From assembly GCF_026012015.1 (NCBI RefSeq), contig NZ_BRXR01000001.1:3125501-3189500 (forward strand): DNA of 64,000 nucleotides, in the 5' to 3' direction. Origin of the DNA: Clostridium omnivorum. Lineage in GTDB: Bacteria; Bacillota; Clostridia; Clostridiales; Clostridiaceae. The translations under genes and the position numbers were made by a program. Shown here in pieces: positions 1 through 8,695 of the stretch (position 1 is the stretch's first letter; each line of letters starts with the position of its first letter). The notes beneath the pieces were generated by a model. The model worked only from the letters and a program-made list of their open reading frames with translations. It was not told where the DNA came from and did not search any database.

Positions 1-22
1 CTTTCAGTAATCGCACTGAGAA

Positions 23-50
23 ACTTGCCATAAATAATTTCATGGCAAGT
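23..50 (-). terminator. Stem-loop downstream of the binding-protein gene
   Basis: A perfect 9-bp inverted repeat (ACTTGCCAT / ATGGCAAGT) with a 10-base loop lies about 70 bases past the stop of the minus-strand binding-protein gene. The T-run after it on the minus strand is short, so it may be a weak terminator or part of whatever lies beyond the window edge. Confidence 0.3.
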
Positions 51-116
51 TATAGATTTAAGGTCATCTAAAGCTTTAACCTGCTCAAATCTTAAAATAG
101 AAATTTAACATAATTA

Positions 117-908
117 TTATTTTGTAATATTTTCACCAAACCATTTCTTAGAGATGGATTCCATAGTTCCATCTTTTTGCATTTCATCTAAAACTTTATC
201 AAATTTATCTTTTAAAACTGTGTCTTCTTTTCTAAAGCCTATTGCAATTGGTTCTTTTGAAAGGGACTGTGAAAGAACTCTATATTTATCACTGTGCTCT
301 TTAATGTAATATCTGCCAACAAGCTCGTCTACAACAACTGCTTGAGTTCGTCCTATAGCAAGATCTTCAAGAGCCTCAGTATTTTTTTCGTATTTTTTTA
401 CTTCTTTAATAGTTCCTACTAAAGGTTTCATTGCTGCTTCACTAGTACTTCCAAGTTGGACACCTACAATTTTACCTTTTAAATCTTCTGGAACATTTAT
501 ATCAGTATTGTTTTTAGAAACTACTACTATTTGATTTCCTTGCAAATAAGGCTTTGAAAATGCTATTTGCTGTTCTCTTTCGGGAGTAACACTTAAAGAT
601 GAAAGAATAATATCAAATCTTTTAGCATTTAGTGATTGAATTACTCCGTTCCAGTCAGTAGGCATAAATTCAAACTTTATATTTAACCTCTTTGATATTT
701 CATTTGCTAAGTCTATGTCAAATCCTTGAAGATTATTAGAACTATCTCTAAATTCCATAGGTGGAAAAGAATCGTCCATACCAATAACAATTTTTTGTTG
801 CTTGTCCGAAGGTGATTCAGACTTTTTAGTGCTGCAGCCAGATAAGCCAGCAATGAAGACTGTAGAAATTAATGTTAAAGCTATAAATTTAATTCTTTTA
901 TTTATCAT
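117..908 (-). CDS. Amino-acid ABC transporter substrate-binding lipoprotein
   Basis: Periplasmic-binding-protein type 3 family (amino-acid binding, HisJ/GlnH-like), expected to capture a polar amino acid outside the cell and pass it to a membrane permease. The start is placed at the ATG at 908 because AAAGGAGAG lies just upstream; an in-frame TTG-type start 12 codons earlier lacks a site. The N-terminus has a lysine-rich head, a hydrophobic segment and a lipobox LSGC with the lipidated Cys at residue 25. Family features include DSFPPMEF near residue 45 and GFDIDLA near 60. About 263 residues is a normal length. No permease or ATPase gene is inside the window; they may lie beyond position 1, which is downstream of this gene. 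Ligand not deducible. Confidence 0.9.
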   Translation of the reverse strand: MINKRIKFIALTLISTVFIAGLSGCSTKKSESPSDKQQKIVIGMDDSFPPMEFRDSSNNLQGFDIDLANEISKRLNIKFEFMPTDWNGVIQSLNAKRFDIILSSLSVTPEREQQIAFSKPYLQGNQIVVVSKNNTDINVPEDLKGKIVGVQLGSTSEAAMKPLVGTIKEVKKYEKNTEALEDLAIGRTQAVVVDELVGRYYIKEHSDKYRVLSQSLSKEPIAIGFRKEDTVLKDKFDKVLDEMQKDGTMESISKKWFGENITK

Positions 909-1085
909 TTTAAACTCTCCTTTTTTATAAATTATTAGTGACAAGATTTATTATACTTTAGTATGGTAGCGTTGTAAAGTACTAAAATAAAAAAATTATT
1001 TTATGCTGGAATATTGTACAGTAAAATGATAGAATTTATGTAGATACATTATTTGAACCAACTAAAGTTATGAGGGGTGTAATCA

Positions 1086-1391
1086 ATGTCAAATTATAGT
1101 TCAAAATTGGAAAGCAAGCAGATGGATTTTCTCTGTGATGCTATTCTTAGTTTGGAAACAAGAGAAGATGTATACAGATTTTTTGAGGATATATGTACAA
1201 TAAATGAAATAAAGGATTTAGAGCAAAGACTTCAGGTGGCGAAGATGCTGAAGCAAAAGAGAACTTATCAGGATATTGCTAGCACAACCGGTGCAAGCAC
1301 TGCAACTATAAGCAGGGTAAATAGATCTCTAAACTATGGAAGCGATGGTTATAATAAAGTATTTGAAAGAATTGATTGGCATAAAGATTAA
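1086..1391 (+). CDS. YerC/YecD family TrpR-like DNA-binding protein
   Basis: A 101-residue protein of the TrpR-like YerC/YecD family. The C-terminal half contains a helix-turn-helix (QDIASTTGASTATISRVNR at about residues 62-80), which in TrpR-family repressors contacts DNA. It is preceded by GAGGGGTG as ribosome binding site and followed by a strong terminator, so it is a single-gene transcript. No trp genes are nearby; in Firmicutes this family is often found close to pcrA, as here, and its target is generally unknown. Family assignment is secure; regulatory role is inferred. Confidence 0.85.
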   Translation: MSNYSSKLESKQMDFLCDAILSLETREDVYRFFEDICTINEIKDLEQRLQVAKMLKQKRTYQDIASTTGASTATISRVNRSLNYGSDGYNKVFERIDWHKD

Positions 1392-1393
1392 AT

Positions 1394-1427
1394 AGGCACC
1401 ACCCAAAAGGTGGTGCTTAAATTTTGT
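1394..1427 (+). terminator. Rho-independent terminator of the YerC gene
   Basis: A 10-bp stem (AGGCACCACC / GGTGGTGCTT, one G-U pair) with loop CAAAA, followed by AAATTTTG, begins three bases after the stop codon. Confidence 0.85.
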
Positions 1428-1453
1428 ATTGAGATATTAGTTATATTTTCAAA

Positions 1454-1483
1454 TGTTATATATAAGCATAAATATGATATAAT
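1454..1483 (+). promoter_or_regulatory. Candidate promoter for pcrA
   Basis: An extended -10 element TGATATAAT ends at 1483, 63 bases before the pcrA start. The -35 region is poor, as tolerated for extended -10 promoters. Confidence 0.45.
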
Positions 1484-1546
1484 GAAAGGTATGAATTAGA
1501 GAGAAAGATTGCTATATGCTTCAACTGAGAAGCGAGGAGGAAAGTA

Positions 1547-3829
1547 ATGGACTTAAAAAGTTTATTAAATAAAGAACAGTATGATGCAGCAAATACTATT
1601 AATGGACCAGTACTTATTTTGGCTGGAGCAGGATCTGGGAAAACTAGAGTGCTTACTTATAGAATAGCGCATATGATACAAGATCTTGAAATTTGGCCAT
1701 CACAGATATTGGCCATTACTTTTACTAATAAAGCTGCAGGAGAGATGAAGGAAAGAGTTAAGGCACTTGTTGGCGATGAAGCAAATAATATGTGGATATC
1801 AACCTTTCACTCAAGCTGTGTAAGGATATTAAGAAGAGAGATTGATAAGCTTGGTGGATATAACAAAAATTTTGTAATATATGATAGTTATGATCAAAAA
1901 ACTCTTGTTAAACAGTGTATGCAAGAACTTAATGTAAATGACAAGGATATTGATGATAAAGAAATTATTAATAAAATAGGTGATGCTAAGGATAATTTTA
2001 TTACTCCAGAGCAGTTCAAAAGAGACAATCAATACAATTACAGAATGAATAAAATAGCAGATGTTTATATGATGTATCAGAAAAAATTGAAGAGTAATAA
2101 TGCTTTGGATTTTGATGATATAATTTTTAAGACAGTTCAGCTTTTTAAAGAACATGAGGATGTGCTTGAATTTTATCAGAGAAAATTTAAATATATTATG
2201 GTGGATGAATACCAGGATACTAACATGACTCAATATGAGTTTGTTAGATTACTAGCTGCTTCACATAAAAACATTTGCGTTGTAGGTGATGATGACCAAT
2301 GTATTTACGAGTGGAGAGGTGCTAATATTAGAAATATTTTGGATTTCGAGAAGGATTATCCTAATGCTAAGGTTATTAAGCTTGAACAGAATTATAGATC
2401 TAAGGGAAATATACTAGATGCAGCCAATTATGTTATAAAAAATAACATTGAAAGAAAAGATAAAGTTTTAAGAACTACCAATGAGTCTGGAGAAAAAATA
2501 AGAATCTATAGAGCACCTTCAGACATTGATGAAGGAAACTTTGTAGCAAGACAGATTAAAAATCTAATGGAAGCAGAAGACAGAAGCTTTAAGGATTTTG
2601 CTATTTTATATAGAACTAATGCTCAGTCTCGTATATTTGAAGAGAGCTTCATGAAGTTTAATATACCTTATAGACTTATAGGCGGACTTAAATTCTATGA
2701 TAGAAAAGAAATAAAAGATATAATGGCATATTTAAAGCTAATTAATAATCCATTGGATGATTTAAGTCTTAGAAGAATAATAAATGTTCCAAAGAGAAGC
2801 ATAGGAGATGCCACTGTAGCAAAAATTCAAGACTTTGCAAATAGTATAGATGAATGTCTATATAGTGTATTGCTTGATATAGAGACTGTACCAGGGTTAA
2901 CTGCAAGAAACATGACTTGTATAAATAAATTTGTAGGTCTAATTAATAGCTTTATATTAAAAAAAGATGAGATAACGGTATCTGAGCTTATTGAGGACAT
3001 ACTAGAGCAGAGTGGATACCTTGAGGAACTTAAAAAATCTGGTGATATAGAAGACCAAAGTAGAATTGAAAACTTAAAAGAATTAGTTTCTGCAGCTGTT
3101 GAATTTGAGCAGAGAGCTGAGGACAAATCATTACTTTCCTTTTTAGAAGAAGTGACTTTGGTTTCTGATATAGATAACTTTGATGAGGAGGCAGATACTG
3201 TAGTTTTGATGACCTTGCATAGTGCAAAGGGACTTGAATTCCCAGTGGTATTTATGGTTGGTATGGAAAATGGAATATTTCCAGGCCAGGCATCCTTTAA
3301 TAGTGACAGTGAAATGCAGGAATCAAGAAGATTATGTTACGTTGGAATAACAAGAGCAAAAGAGAAGCTGTTTATGACCTCTGCGGAAATAAGAAGAGTA
3401 TTTGGTAGAACTGTGGCTTATGCATCTTCAGACTTTATAAACGAAATACCTACTCATCTTAAAGAATATGCAAACATGGCTACTAGGAGTGGATTTGGAG
3501 GGCAAAGTTCTTCTTATAATGGAGGAATTGGCAGTAAAAGCGTTATGTATAATCAAAATACTATTGGTAATGTAAAAACACCATCAAATATACAGAACAC
3601 TACAAGTATGTCTTATAAGACAGCACTGGCTGGATTAAATAATTCTGGAGGAAAAAAGCTAACCCCAGAGGAAGCCACTCTAGGAAGAAAGGTTAAACAT
3701 CCTAAGTTTGGAGTTGGGACTATTGTTAGTGCAAGCAAGGATGGCAGCGATGTGAAGTTGACTATAGCTTTCAATACTATGGGGATAAAAAATCTTTTGC
3801 TTAGTATAGCAAATTTAGAAGCAGTATAA
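1547..3829 (+). CDS. pcrA: ATP-dependent DNA helicase PcrA (UvrD/Rep family)
   Basis: Superfamily 1A 3'-5' DNA helicase acting in nucleotide-excision repair, replication restart and removal of RecA from DNA. Walker A is AGAGSGKT at residues 26-33 and Walker B is DEYQD at 220-224; the later helicase motifs (QNYRS, LMTLHSAKGLEFP, LCYVGITRAKEKL) are all present. After a Gly/Ser/Asn-rich linker near residues 650-700, the C-terminus ends in the PcrA/UvrD Tudor-like domain (GRKVKHPKFGVGTIV), which binds RNA polymerase in characterised homologues. At 760 residues it is full length. GCGAGGAGGAAAGTA precedes the ATG. It is followed by ligA after a 74-base gap, the common Firmicutes pairing. Confidence 0.97.
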   Translation: MDLKSLLNKEQYDAANTINGPVLILAGAGSGKTRVLTYRIAHMIQDLEIWPSQILAITFTNKAAGEMKERVKALVGDEANNMWISTFHSSCVRILRREIDKLGGYNKNFVIYDSYDQKTLVKQCMQELNVNDKDIDDKEIINKIGDAKDNFITPEQFKRDNQYNYRMNKIADVYMMYQKKLKSNNALDFDDIIFKTVQLFKEHEDVLEFYQRKFKYIMVDEYQDTNMTQYEFVRLLAASHKNICVVGDDDQCIYEWRGANIRNILDFEKDYPNAKVIKLEQNYRSKGNILDAANYVIKNNIERKDKVLRTTNESGEKIRIYRAPSDIDEGNFVARQIKNLMEAEDRSFKDFAILYRTNAQSRIFEESFMKFNIPYRLIGGLKFYDRKEIKDIMAYLKLINNPLDDLSLRRIINVPKRSIGDATVAKIQDFANSIDECLYSVLLDIETVPGLTARNMTCINKFVGLINSFILKKDEITVSELIEDILEQSGYLEELKKSGDIEDQSRIENLKELVSAAVEFEQRAEDKSLLSFLEEVTLVSDIDNFDEEADTVVLMTLHSAKGLEFPVVFMVGMENGIFPGQASFNSDSEMQESRRLCYVGITRAKEKLFMTSAEIRRVFGRTVAYASSDFINEIPTHLKEYANMATRSGFGGQSSSYNGGIGSKSVMYNQNTIGNVKTPSNIQNTTSMSYKTALAGLNNSGGKKLTPEEATLGRKVKHPKFGVGTIVSASKDGSDVKLTIAFNTMGIKNLLLSIANLEAV

Positions 3830-3860
3830 TTTTAGGGCACACTAAAGATGTGCTCTAAAA
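3830..3860 (+). terminator. Stem-loop between pcrA and ligA
   Basis: A 12-bp stem (TTTTAGGGCACA / TGTGCTCTAAAA, one G-U pair) with a 7-base loop starts right after the pcrA stop. The following sequence (ATACATAG) has no U-run, so partial termination or mRNA processing between the two genes is more likely than a full stop. Confidence 0.5.
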
Positions 3861-3903
3861 ATACATAGAAAATTATTAATGAAATAATGAAGGAGGATTT
3901 AAA

Positions 3904-5901
3904 ATGGAACGTGAACAAAAAATAGACAGAATTAAAGAGCTCATAGAAGAACTCAATAAATATGCCTACCAGTATTATGTTCTAGATAATCCAACTATTT
4001 CTGATAAAGAATACGATAAGAAATACGATGAACTTATATCGCTGGAAAAAGAGACAGGATTTATTCTGCCATATTCACCATCTCAAAGGGTGGGAGATGT
4101 CATTTTATCTGAGTTTCAAAAATATACTCATAAGGGGAGACTATGGAGCTTAGATAAGGCTCAATCATTGGTGGAATTAAAGGAGTGGGACATTAAAAGC
4201 AGGAAATTTGTTGAAGAATATAACAAAACTCACGAAGATAAGCTTCCTAAAGTAAGTTATGTTCTTACTAAAAAGTTTGATGGTCTTACTTTAAATTTAA
4301 CCTATGATGACAGCGGAATTCTTGTAAAAGCAGCTACAAGAGGTACTGGAACCATTGGAGAGGATGTAACGGCTCAGGCAAAGACTATAAAAGCTATACC
4401 ACTTAAAATAGATAATAAGCATTTGCTAGAAATACATGGTGAAGCCATTATGACTAAACAAGCATTTGATGCGTACAATAGCTCTTCAGAGGTACCTCTG
4501 AAGAATTTAAGAAATGGTGCAGCAGGAGCCCTTAGAAACTTAAATCTAAAGGAAACAGCTAAAAGAAATTTGTCAGCCTTTTTTTATGATATTGGTTATA
4601 ATGAAGGTGATCCATTTAGAAGTTATATTGAAATGATGAATTTTATAAAAAGCAGTGGGTTTCCTGTAGATGACTATATGAAGGTTTGCAGTACCTATGA
4701 AGAGATGGAAAAAGAAATAGACTATATTGAAAGCATTAGAAATGACTTAAACTATGATATTGATGGTGTTGTGGTGGTAATAGATGATATGAGAACAAGG
4801 GAACTCATGGGGTATACTATAAAGTTTCCCAAATGGGCGATTGCGTTTAAATTTGAGGCACAAGAAGCTACCACTACACTATTAGATGTGGAATGGAATG
4901 TTGGTAGGAGCGGAAGAGTAACACCTACAGCAATACTTGAACCAGTAGAACTCGCCGGAGCAACTGTTAAAAGGGCTACCCTTAATAATATGGATGATAT
5001 AAGCAGGAAAGGGGTTCGAATAGGAGCTCAAGTTTTTGTTAGACGTTCCAATGATGTTATACCAGAGATAATGGGAGTTTCGGAAGATTCCTTAGAGGGA
5101 ACAAAAGAAATTGACCCACCTAAGAATTGTCCTTATTGTGGCAGCGAATTGGTTCAAGATGGAGTGCATTATTTTTGCGAAAATACGCTATCTTGCAAAC
5201 CCCAAATGGTAAAAAGTATCGTCCATTTTGGTAGTCGAGAAGCTATGAACATTGAAGGCTTTAGCGAAAAAACTGCAGAACAGCTTTTTGAAAAGTTGGA
5301 CATTAAGTCCATAGCTGATTTATACAGAATAGACAAAAATGAACTGCTTACCCTGGAAAAGTTTGGTGAAAAGAAGGCTCAAAACTTACTAGACGCTATT
5401 GAAAAGAGCAAGAATTGTGAGCTTTCATCTTTTATATATGCTCTAGGTATCCCTAATGTAGGCAAAAAAACTGCTAAAGATCTAGTAAAAAAATTTAAGA
5501 CTCTAGAAAATATTATTAAGGCCAGCTTAGAGGAATTGGTTTCCATACAGGATGTTGGAGATATTGTAGCTGAAAGTGTATTAGAATTCTTTAAAGAGGA
5601 AAAAATAATTAATAGTATCGAAGAGCTGATTAGCTTAGGAGTAAAAACTCACCATGAGGAAGAGGATGTAAAGGAAAATAGCTTTTCAAATAAGACAGTT
5701 GTAGTTACAGGATCATTAGAAGGGTATAGTAGAATAGAAATTAAAGAAAAGCTTGAAGCACTTGGAGCAAAGGTATCGGGAAGCGTAAGTAAAAAAACAG
5801 ATTTTGTGTTGGTTGGAAAAGAGCCTGGATCAAAATATGATAAAGCAGTGGAACTTGGAATTAAAGTCATTACAGAAGAAGAATTTAACCATATGCTTTA
5901 A
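3904..5901 (+). CDS. ligA: NAD-dependent DNA ligase LigA
   Basis: Seals DNA nicks using NAD+, joining Okazaki fragments and repair patches. Domains in order: NAD-binding Ia region ([15 protein letters not shown] near residue 25), adenylation domain with the nucleophilic lysine in KKFDG (K124), OB fold, four-Cys zinc finger (C409, C412, C425, C430), helix-hairpin-helix repeats at about 450-570, and a C-terminal BRCT domain from about residue 590. At 665 residues it is full length. The region usually reading RGDGxxGEDVT is [11 protein letters not shown] here, and the motif usually near PMLSLDNAF is RLWSLDKAQ, so this is a divergent clostridial variant. AAGGAGG precedes the ATG. Probably co-transcribed with pcrA. 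Confidence 0.95.
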   Translation: MEREQKIDRIKELIEELNKYAYQYYVLDNPTISDKEYDKKYDELISLEKETGFILPYSPSQRVGDVILSEFQKYTHKGRLWSLDKAQSLVELKEWDIKSRKFVEEYNKTHEDKLPKVSYVLTKKFDGLTLNLTYDDSGILVKAATRGTGTIGEDVTAQAKTIKAIPLKIDNKHLLEIHGEAIMTKQAFDAYNSSSEVPLKNLRNGAAGALRNLNLKETAKRNLSAFFYDIGYNEGDPFRSYIEMMNFIKSSGFPVDDYMKVCSTYEEMEKEIDYIESIRNDLNYDIDGVVVVIDDMRTRELMGYTIKFPKWAIAFKFEAQEATTTLLDVEWNVGRSGRVTPTAILEPVELAGATVKRATLNNMDDISRKGVRIGAQVFVRRSNDVIPEIMGVSEDSLEGTKEIDPPKNCPYCGSELVQDGVHYFCENTLSCKPQMVKSIVHFGSREAMNIEGFSEKTAEQLFEKLDIKSIADLYRIDKNELLTLEKFGEKKAQNLLDAIEKSKNCELSSFIYALGIPNVGKKTAKDLVKKFKTLENIIKASLEELVSIQDVGDIVAESVLEFFKEEKIINSIEELISLGVKTHHEEEDVKENSFSNKTVVVTGSLEGYSRIEIKEKLEALGAKVSGSVSKKTDFVLVGKEPGSKYDKAVELGIKVITEEEFNHML

Positions 5902-6046
5902 TTACTTACATAATATGTAAAGTGCCTTTACAAATTTAAATAATTGTATTATTATTTAAAGTGTTAAAAATTTGTCTTGCATAAGAAGCTAACATAATAA
6001 ATATTAGGATTTAGATAGAACATAAGGAAAACGAGGGGCGAGAGTG

Positions 6047-6316
6047 ATGAAAAAAACCATAAATATGCTTGGATGGGTTAGCGTTTTTATAACCATACTT
6101 GCATTAGTATGTACGATTTTAACTACATATCACTTTACGTATATTAAATATTTTAATGATTATTATACCCTACAATGGTGCTTGTTTTTTACTATGCTTA
6201 TATGGGGAATTAAAACCTTTGACATAAAAGCAAGCTTAAATAATATAATGTATACTATAATTTGTATTTTGATGGCAGCAGGAACTATTTTCTTTATGTA
6301 CATGAAAGTATATTAA
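6047..6316 (+). CDS. Small three-helix membrane protein, unknown function
   Basis: About 89 residues with three hydrophobic stretches (about residues 9-28, 42-55 and 67-88), so most of the protein is predicted to lie in the membrane. I do not recognise a family. The ATG at 6047 is chosen because GAGGGG lies eight bases upstream; a GTG one codon earlier is possible. It stands alone between ligA and its own terminator. The 140-base stretch before it is AT-rich with only weak promoter resemblance. Confidence 0.7.
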   Translation: MKKTINMLGWVSVFITILALVCTILTTYHFTYIKYFNDYYTLQWCLFFTMLIWGIKTFDIKASLNNIMYTIICILMAAGTIFFMYMKVY

Positions 6317-6323
6317 CAGTTTT

Positions 6324-6363
6324 AAAATACACCAGTATTTTTATATATTGGTGTATTTTTTTG
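6324..6363 (+). terminator. Rho-independent terminator
   Basis: An 11-bp stem (AAAATACACCA / TGGTGTATTTT) followed by a run of Ts ends the small membrane protein transcript. Confidence 0.85.
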
Positions 6364-6470
6364 CCTTTAATTCGTAGGAAAATAAATATTGCAGTTATAA
6401 ATGAATATTAATAATTTAAGATAAATCATATACTTTAATGTGAACTTATTATGCTTAATGGGAGGCCTAA

Positions 6471-6947
6471 ATGCAAAGGGTTTTCGACAGCATGTATCTT
6501 AAACTTAGAAAAGAAGAAATTGGGAAAGCAAGATTTAGATTGAAGACTATAAAGATGGATTCAGTACTACAGAATATAACCAAGAGCTGTTGGAAATTTA
6601 ATTTACCTTATGAAATTTATTTAAAAACAAAAGATTGTGTAGTAATAAAACTATTGGGCTTAAGCGAATCTGTTTTAATCAAATACCATAATAGAGATTT
6701 GGTTTCAATTAGCGATATTAATATATTTATAAATGAAATAGATGAGACAAGTGCTGATAGGGGAATTTATATTACTACAGGAAGATTTAAGGTACGTAAA
6801 AAATATATTTCTTTATTAGAAAAAGAAAAGAACATTGTACTTGAAGATGGAACAAGTTTTATTATTGAGCAGTTGGGGATTCAAGGGAGGGTAGAGGAAG
6901 CATTAAAAGAAAACAGATTGAAATTTTATAAATATTTTCCTAATTAG
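6471..6947 (+). CDS. Restriction-endonuclease-fold-like protein (Mrr-related), probably catalytically degenerate
   Basis: A 158-residue protein without signal peptide or membrane segment. The stretch VLIKYHNRD...DINIFINEIDET...DRGIYITTGRF at about residues 65-110 resembles the core of Mrr-type nucleases, where VQCKRY is followed by a helix and then KGIFVTTSxF. The lysine of the QxK motif seems kept but the preceding Gln is replaced, and I cannot see the upstream catalytic Asp, so nuclease activity is doubtful. GGGAGGCC lies just before the ATG. No methylase or other restriction gene is near. The family link is a weak, motif-level inference. Confidence 0.5.
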   Translation: MQRVFDSMYLKLRKEEIGKARFRLKTIKMDSVLQNITKSCWKFNLPYEIYLKTKDCVVIKLLGLSESVLIKYHNRDLVSISDINIFINEIDETSADRGIYITTGRFKVRKKYISLLEKEKNIVLEDGTSFIIEQLGIQGRVEEALKENRLKFYKYFPN

Positions 6948-7031
6948 GATTTGAAGGTTTATTTTTAATAGCAAAGGCAATAATTAAAATAATTATGTTT
7001 TACTGCAAATACTTTAAAATGGAGAAAACAC

Positions 7032-8624
7032 ATGAAAAAGTATATAAAAAAATTAACTTCAGTTCTAATTGTAATTTTCATGGTTACTTTTACAAGCTGC
7101 GTAGAGAAAAAGGCACCAATATCCTCAATAAAAGCAACTGAACTTAATAGTATAATATGTAGTTTTGGAGATAGGCCTAAAGATTTAATATCTCTAGACA
7201 ATAACAGCATAAGGCAAAAGGACCTTTTATTAATGCTGTTTGAGGGTCTTGTGAGAATAGACGAGAATAACAATATTGTTCCTGGCATAGCTGAAAACTG
7301 GATTGTAAGCAAGGATGAGCTTACTTATACTTTTAACATAAGAAGTAATGCTCAATGGAGTGATGGTATAGAGATAACAGCAAAAGACTTTGTAGATTTT
7401 TTCTCAGTTGTACTTAATCCAAAAACAAATAACATATATGCAAGTACATTATTTCCTGTTTTTGGAGCACAGGAATATAGAGAAGGTAAGCGTGGTTTTG
7501 ATGGAGTTGCTATAAGAGCTGTAAATGATAAAACTTTAGAGTTTAAATTAAATTCACCATGCAGTTATTTTCTGGATATTATAAGCAATCCAGTATTTGT
7601 GCTTAGAAAAATAGATTCAAGCTTAATTGATTGGGATAAAAATTATAAAGATATCCAGTTTAGCGGGCCGTATAAAATACAGGAAGTAAAATCGAAGGAT
7701 GAGGCTTTACTTATTAGAAATGAAAATTATTATAATAAAGCTGAGGTAAAAAGTGAAAAAATATGGGCTGAATTTATAGAAAGCAGAGAATTTGCACTAG
7801 CTAGTTTTAAAAATTCAAAAATAAATGTTATGGCTGACCCTCCTGAAAATGAAAGCGCATTTCTCATGGGTGCAGATGAGGCTATAGCAATGCCTATTGA
7901 AAAGGGTGTTGGACTAAGTTTTAACTTGAAAGAAAATGGTATAGCATCAGATGTGAATTTTAGAAAGGCTTTAGCTAATGTAATTAATAGAGAACAAATA
8001 CTAGAAAATGATTTAAACGGGGTAGGGAGAGCAGCTAGTGCCTATATCCCTAATTTACAAGAGAGCAAGTCTAATAAGCCTTTTTTTAATACGTATGGAA
8101 ACACCAACTTAGCAATGAGTTATTTAAATAAAAGTAAATATAATAAAAAAGATAACATAAAACTCATATATATAGAAGAAAATCAGAATAAACAATTATG
8201 TGAAGCTGTGGCAAAAAATGTTAGGGATGCTCTTGATGTTCCAATTCAATGTATAGGTTATAATGAAGAAGAATTTAAAGAAGCTATGCAAAAAGGAGAA
8301 TATGATATTGCAGCTAGTGAGTATACAGGATTATATAGTGATTCTCTAGCATTTTTAGAAGGTTGGCGTACAAATAGTAATGTTTTTGGATATAAAAATA
8401 CAGAATTTGATAGTTTGGTTGCAAAGGCTAAGGTGGAAAAGGATAAGACTAAAAGGAAGGAATTTATATCAAAGGGTGAAGAAATATTACTTTTAGACCT
8501 GCCAGTAATACCTATATATTATGAAAATTTAGTTGTATGCAGAAAAAGCAATGTAGAAGATATTTACATAACTAAAGAAGGAAACTTAAAACTGGATAGA
8601 GCATATGTAAAGTCTTCAAAATAA
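7032..8624 (+). CDS. Peptide/oligopeptide ABC transporter substrate-binding lipoprotein (OppA family)
   Basis: Solute-binding protein family 5 (OppA/DppA), expected to bind peptides or similar ligands at the cell surface. The signal peptide ends in a lipobox-like VTFTSC with Cys23. Family features: LLLMLFEGLVRIDENN near residue 65, an ENWIVSKDELTYTFNIR segment near 90 and AQWSDGIEITAKDF near 110. At 530 residues it is full length. GGAGA precedes the ATG. It ends in its own terminator and has no permease or ATPase genes beside it, so it is an orphan binding protein that may serve a transporter elsewhere or act as a sensor. Confidence 0.88.
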   Translation: MKKYIKKLTSVLIVIFMVTFTSCVEKKAPISSIKATELNSIICSFGDRPKDLISLDNNSIRQKDLLLMLFEGLVRIDENNNIVPGIAENWIVSKDELTYTFNIRSNAQWSDGIEITAKDFVDFFSVVLNPKTNNIYASTLFPVFGAQEYREGKRGFDGVAIRAVNDKTLEFKLNSPCSYFLDIISNPVFVLRKIDSSLIDWDKNYKDIQFSGPYKIQEVKSKDEALLIRNENYYNKAEVKSEKIWAEFIESREFALASFKNSKINVMADPPENESAFLMGADEAIAMPIEKGVGLSFNLKENGIASDVNFRKALANVINREQILENDLNGVGRAASAYIPNLQESKSNKPFFNTYGNTNLAMSYLNKSKYNKKDNIKLIYIEENQNKQLCEAVAKNVRDALDVPIQCIGYNEEEFKEAMQKGEYDIAASEYTGLYSDSLAFLEGWRTNSNVFGYKNTEFDSLVAKAKVEKDKTKRKEFISKGEEILLLDLPVIPIYYENLVVCRKSNVEDIYITKEGNLKLDRAYVKSSK

Positions 8625-8636
8625 TAAATATTGAAG

Positions 8637-8668
8637 AAGCTCCCTTTAATTTTAAAGGGAGCTTTTGT
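8637..8668 (+). terminator. Rho-independent terminator of the peptide-binding gene
   Basis: A 13-bp perfect stem (AAGCTCCCTTTAA / TTAAAGGGAGCTT) is followed by TTTTG. It lies between two convergent genes but is best formed for the plus strand. Confidence 0.88.
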
Positions 8669-8695
8669 TCAAGTTTAAAAAATAACTCATTAAAA

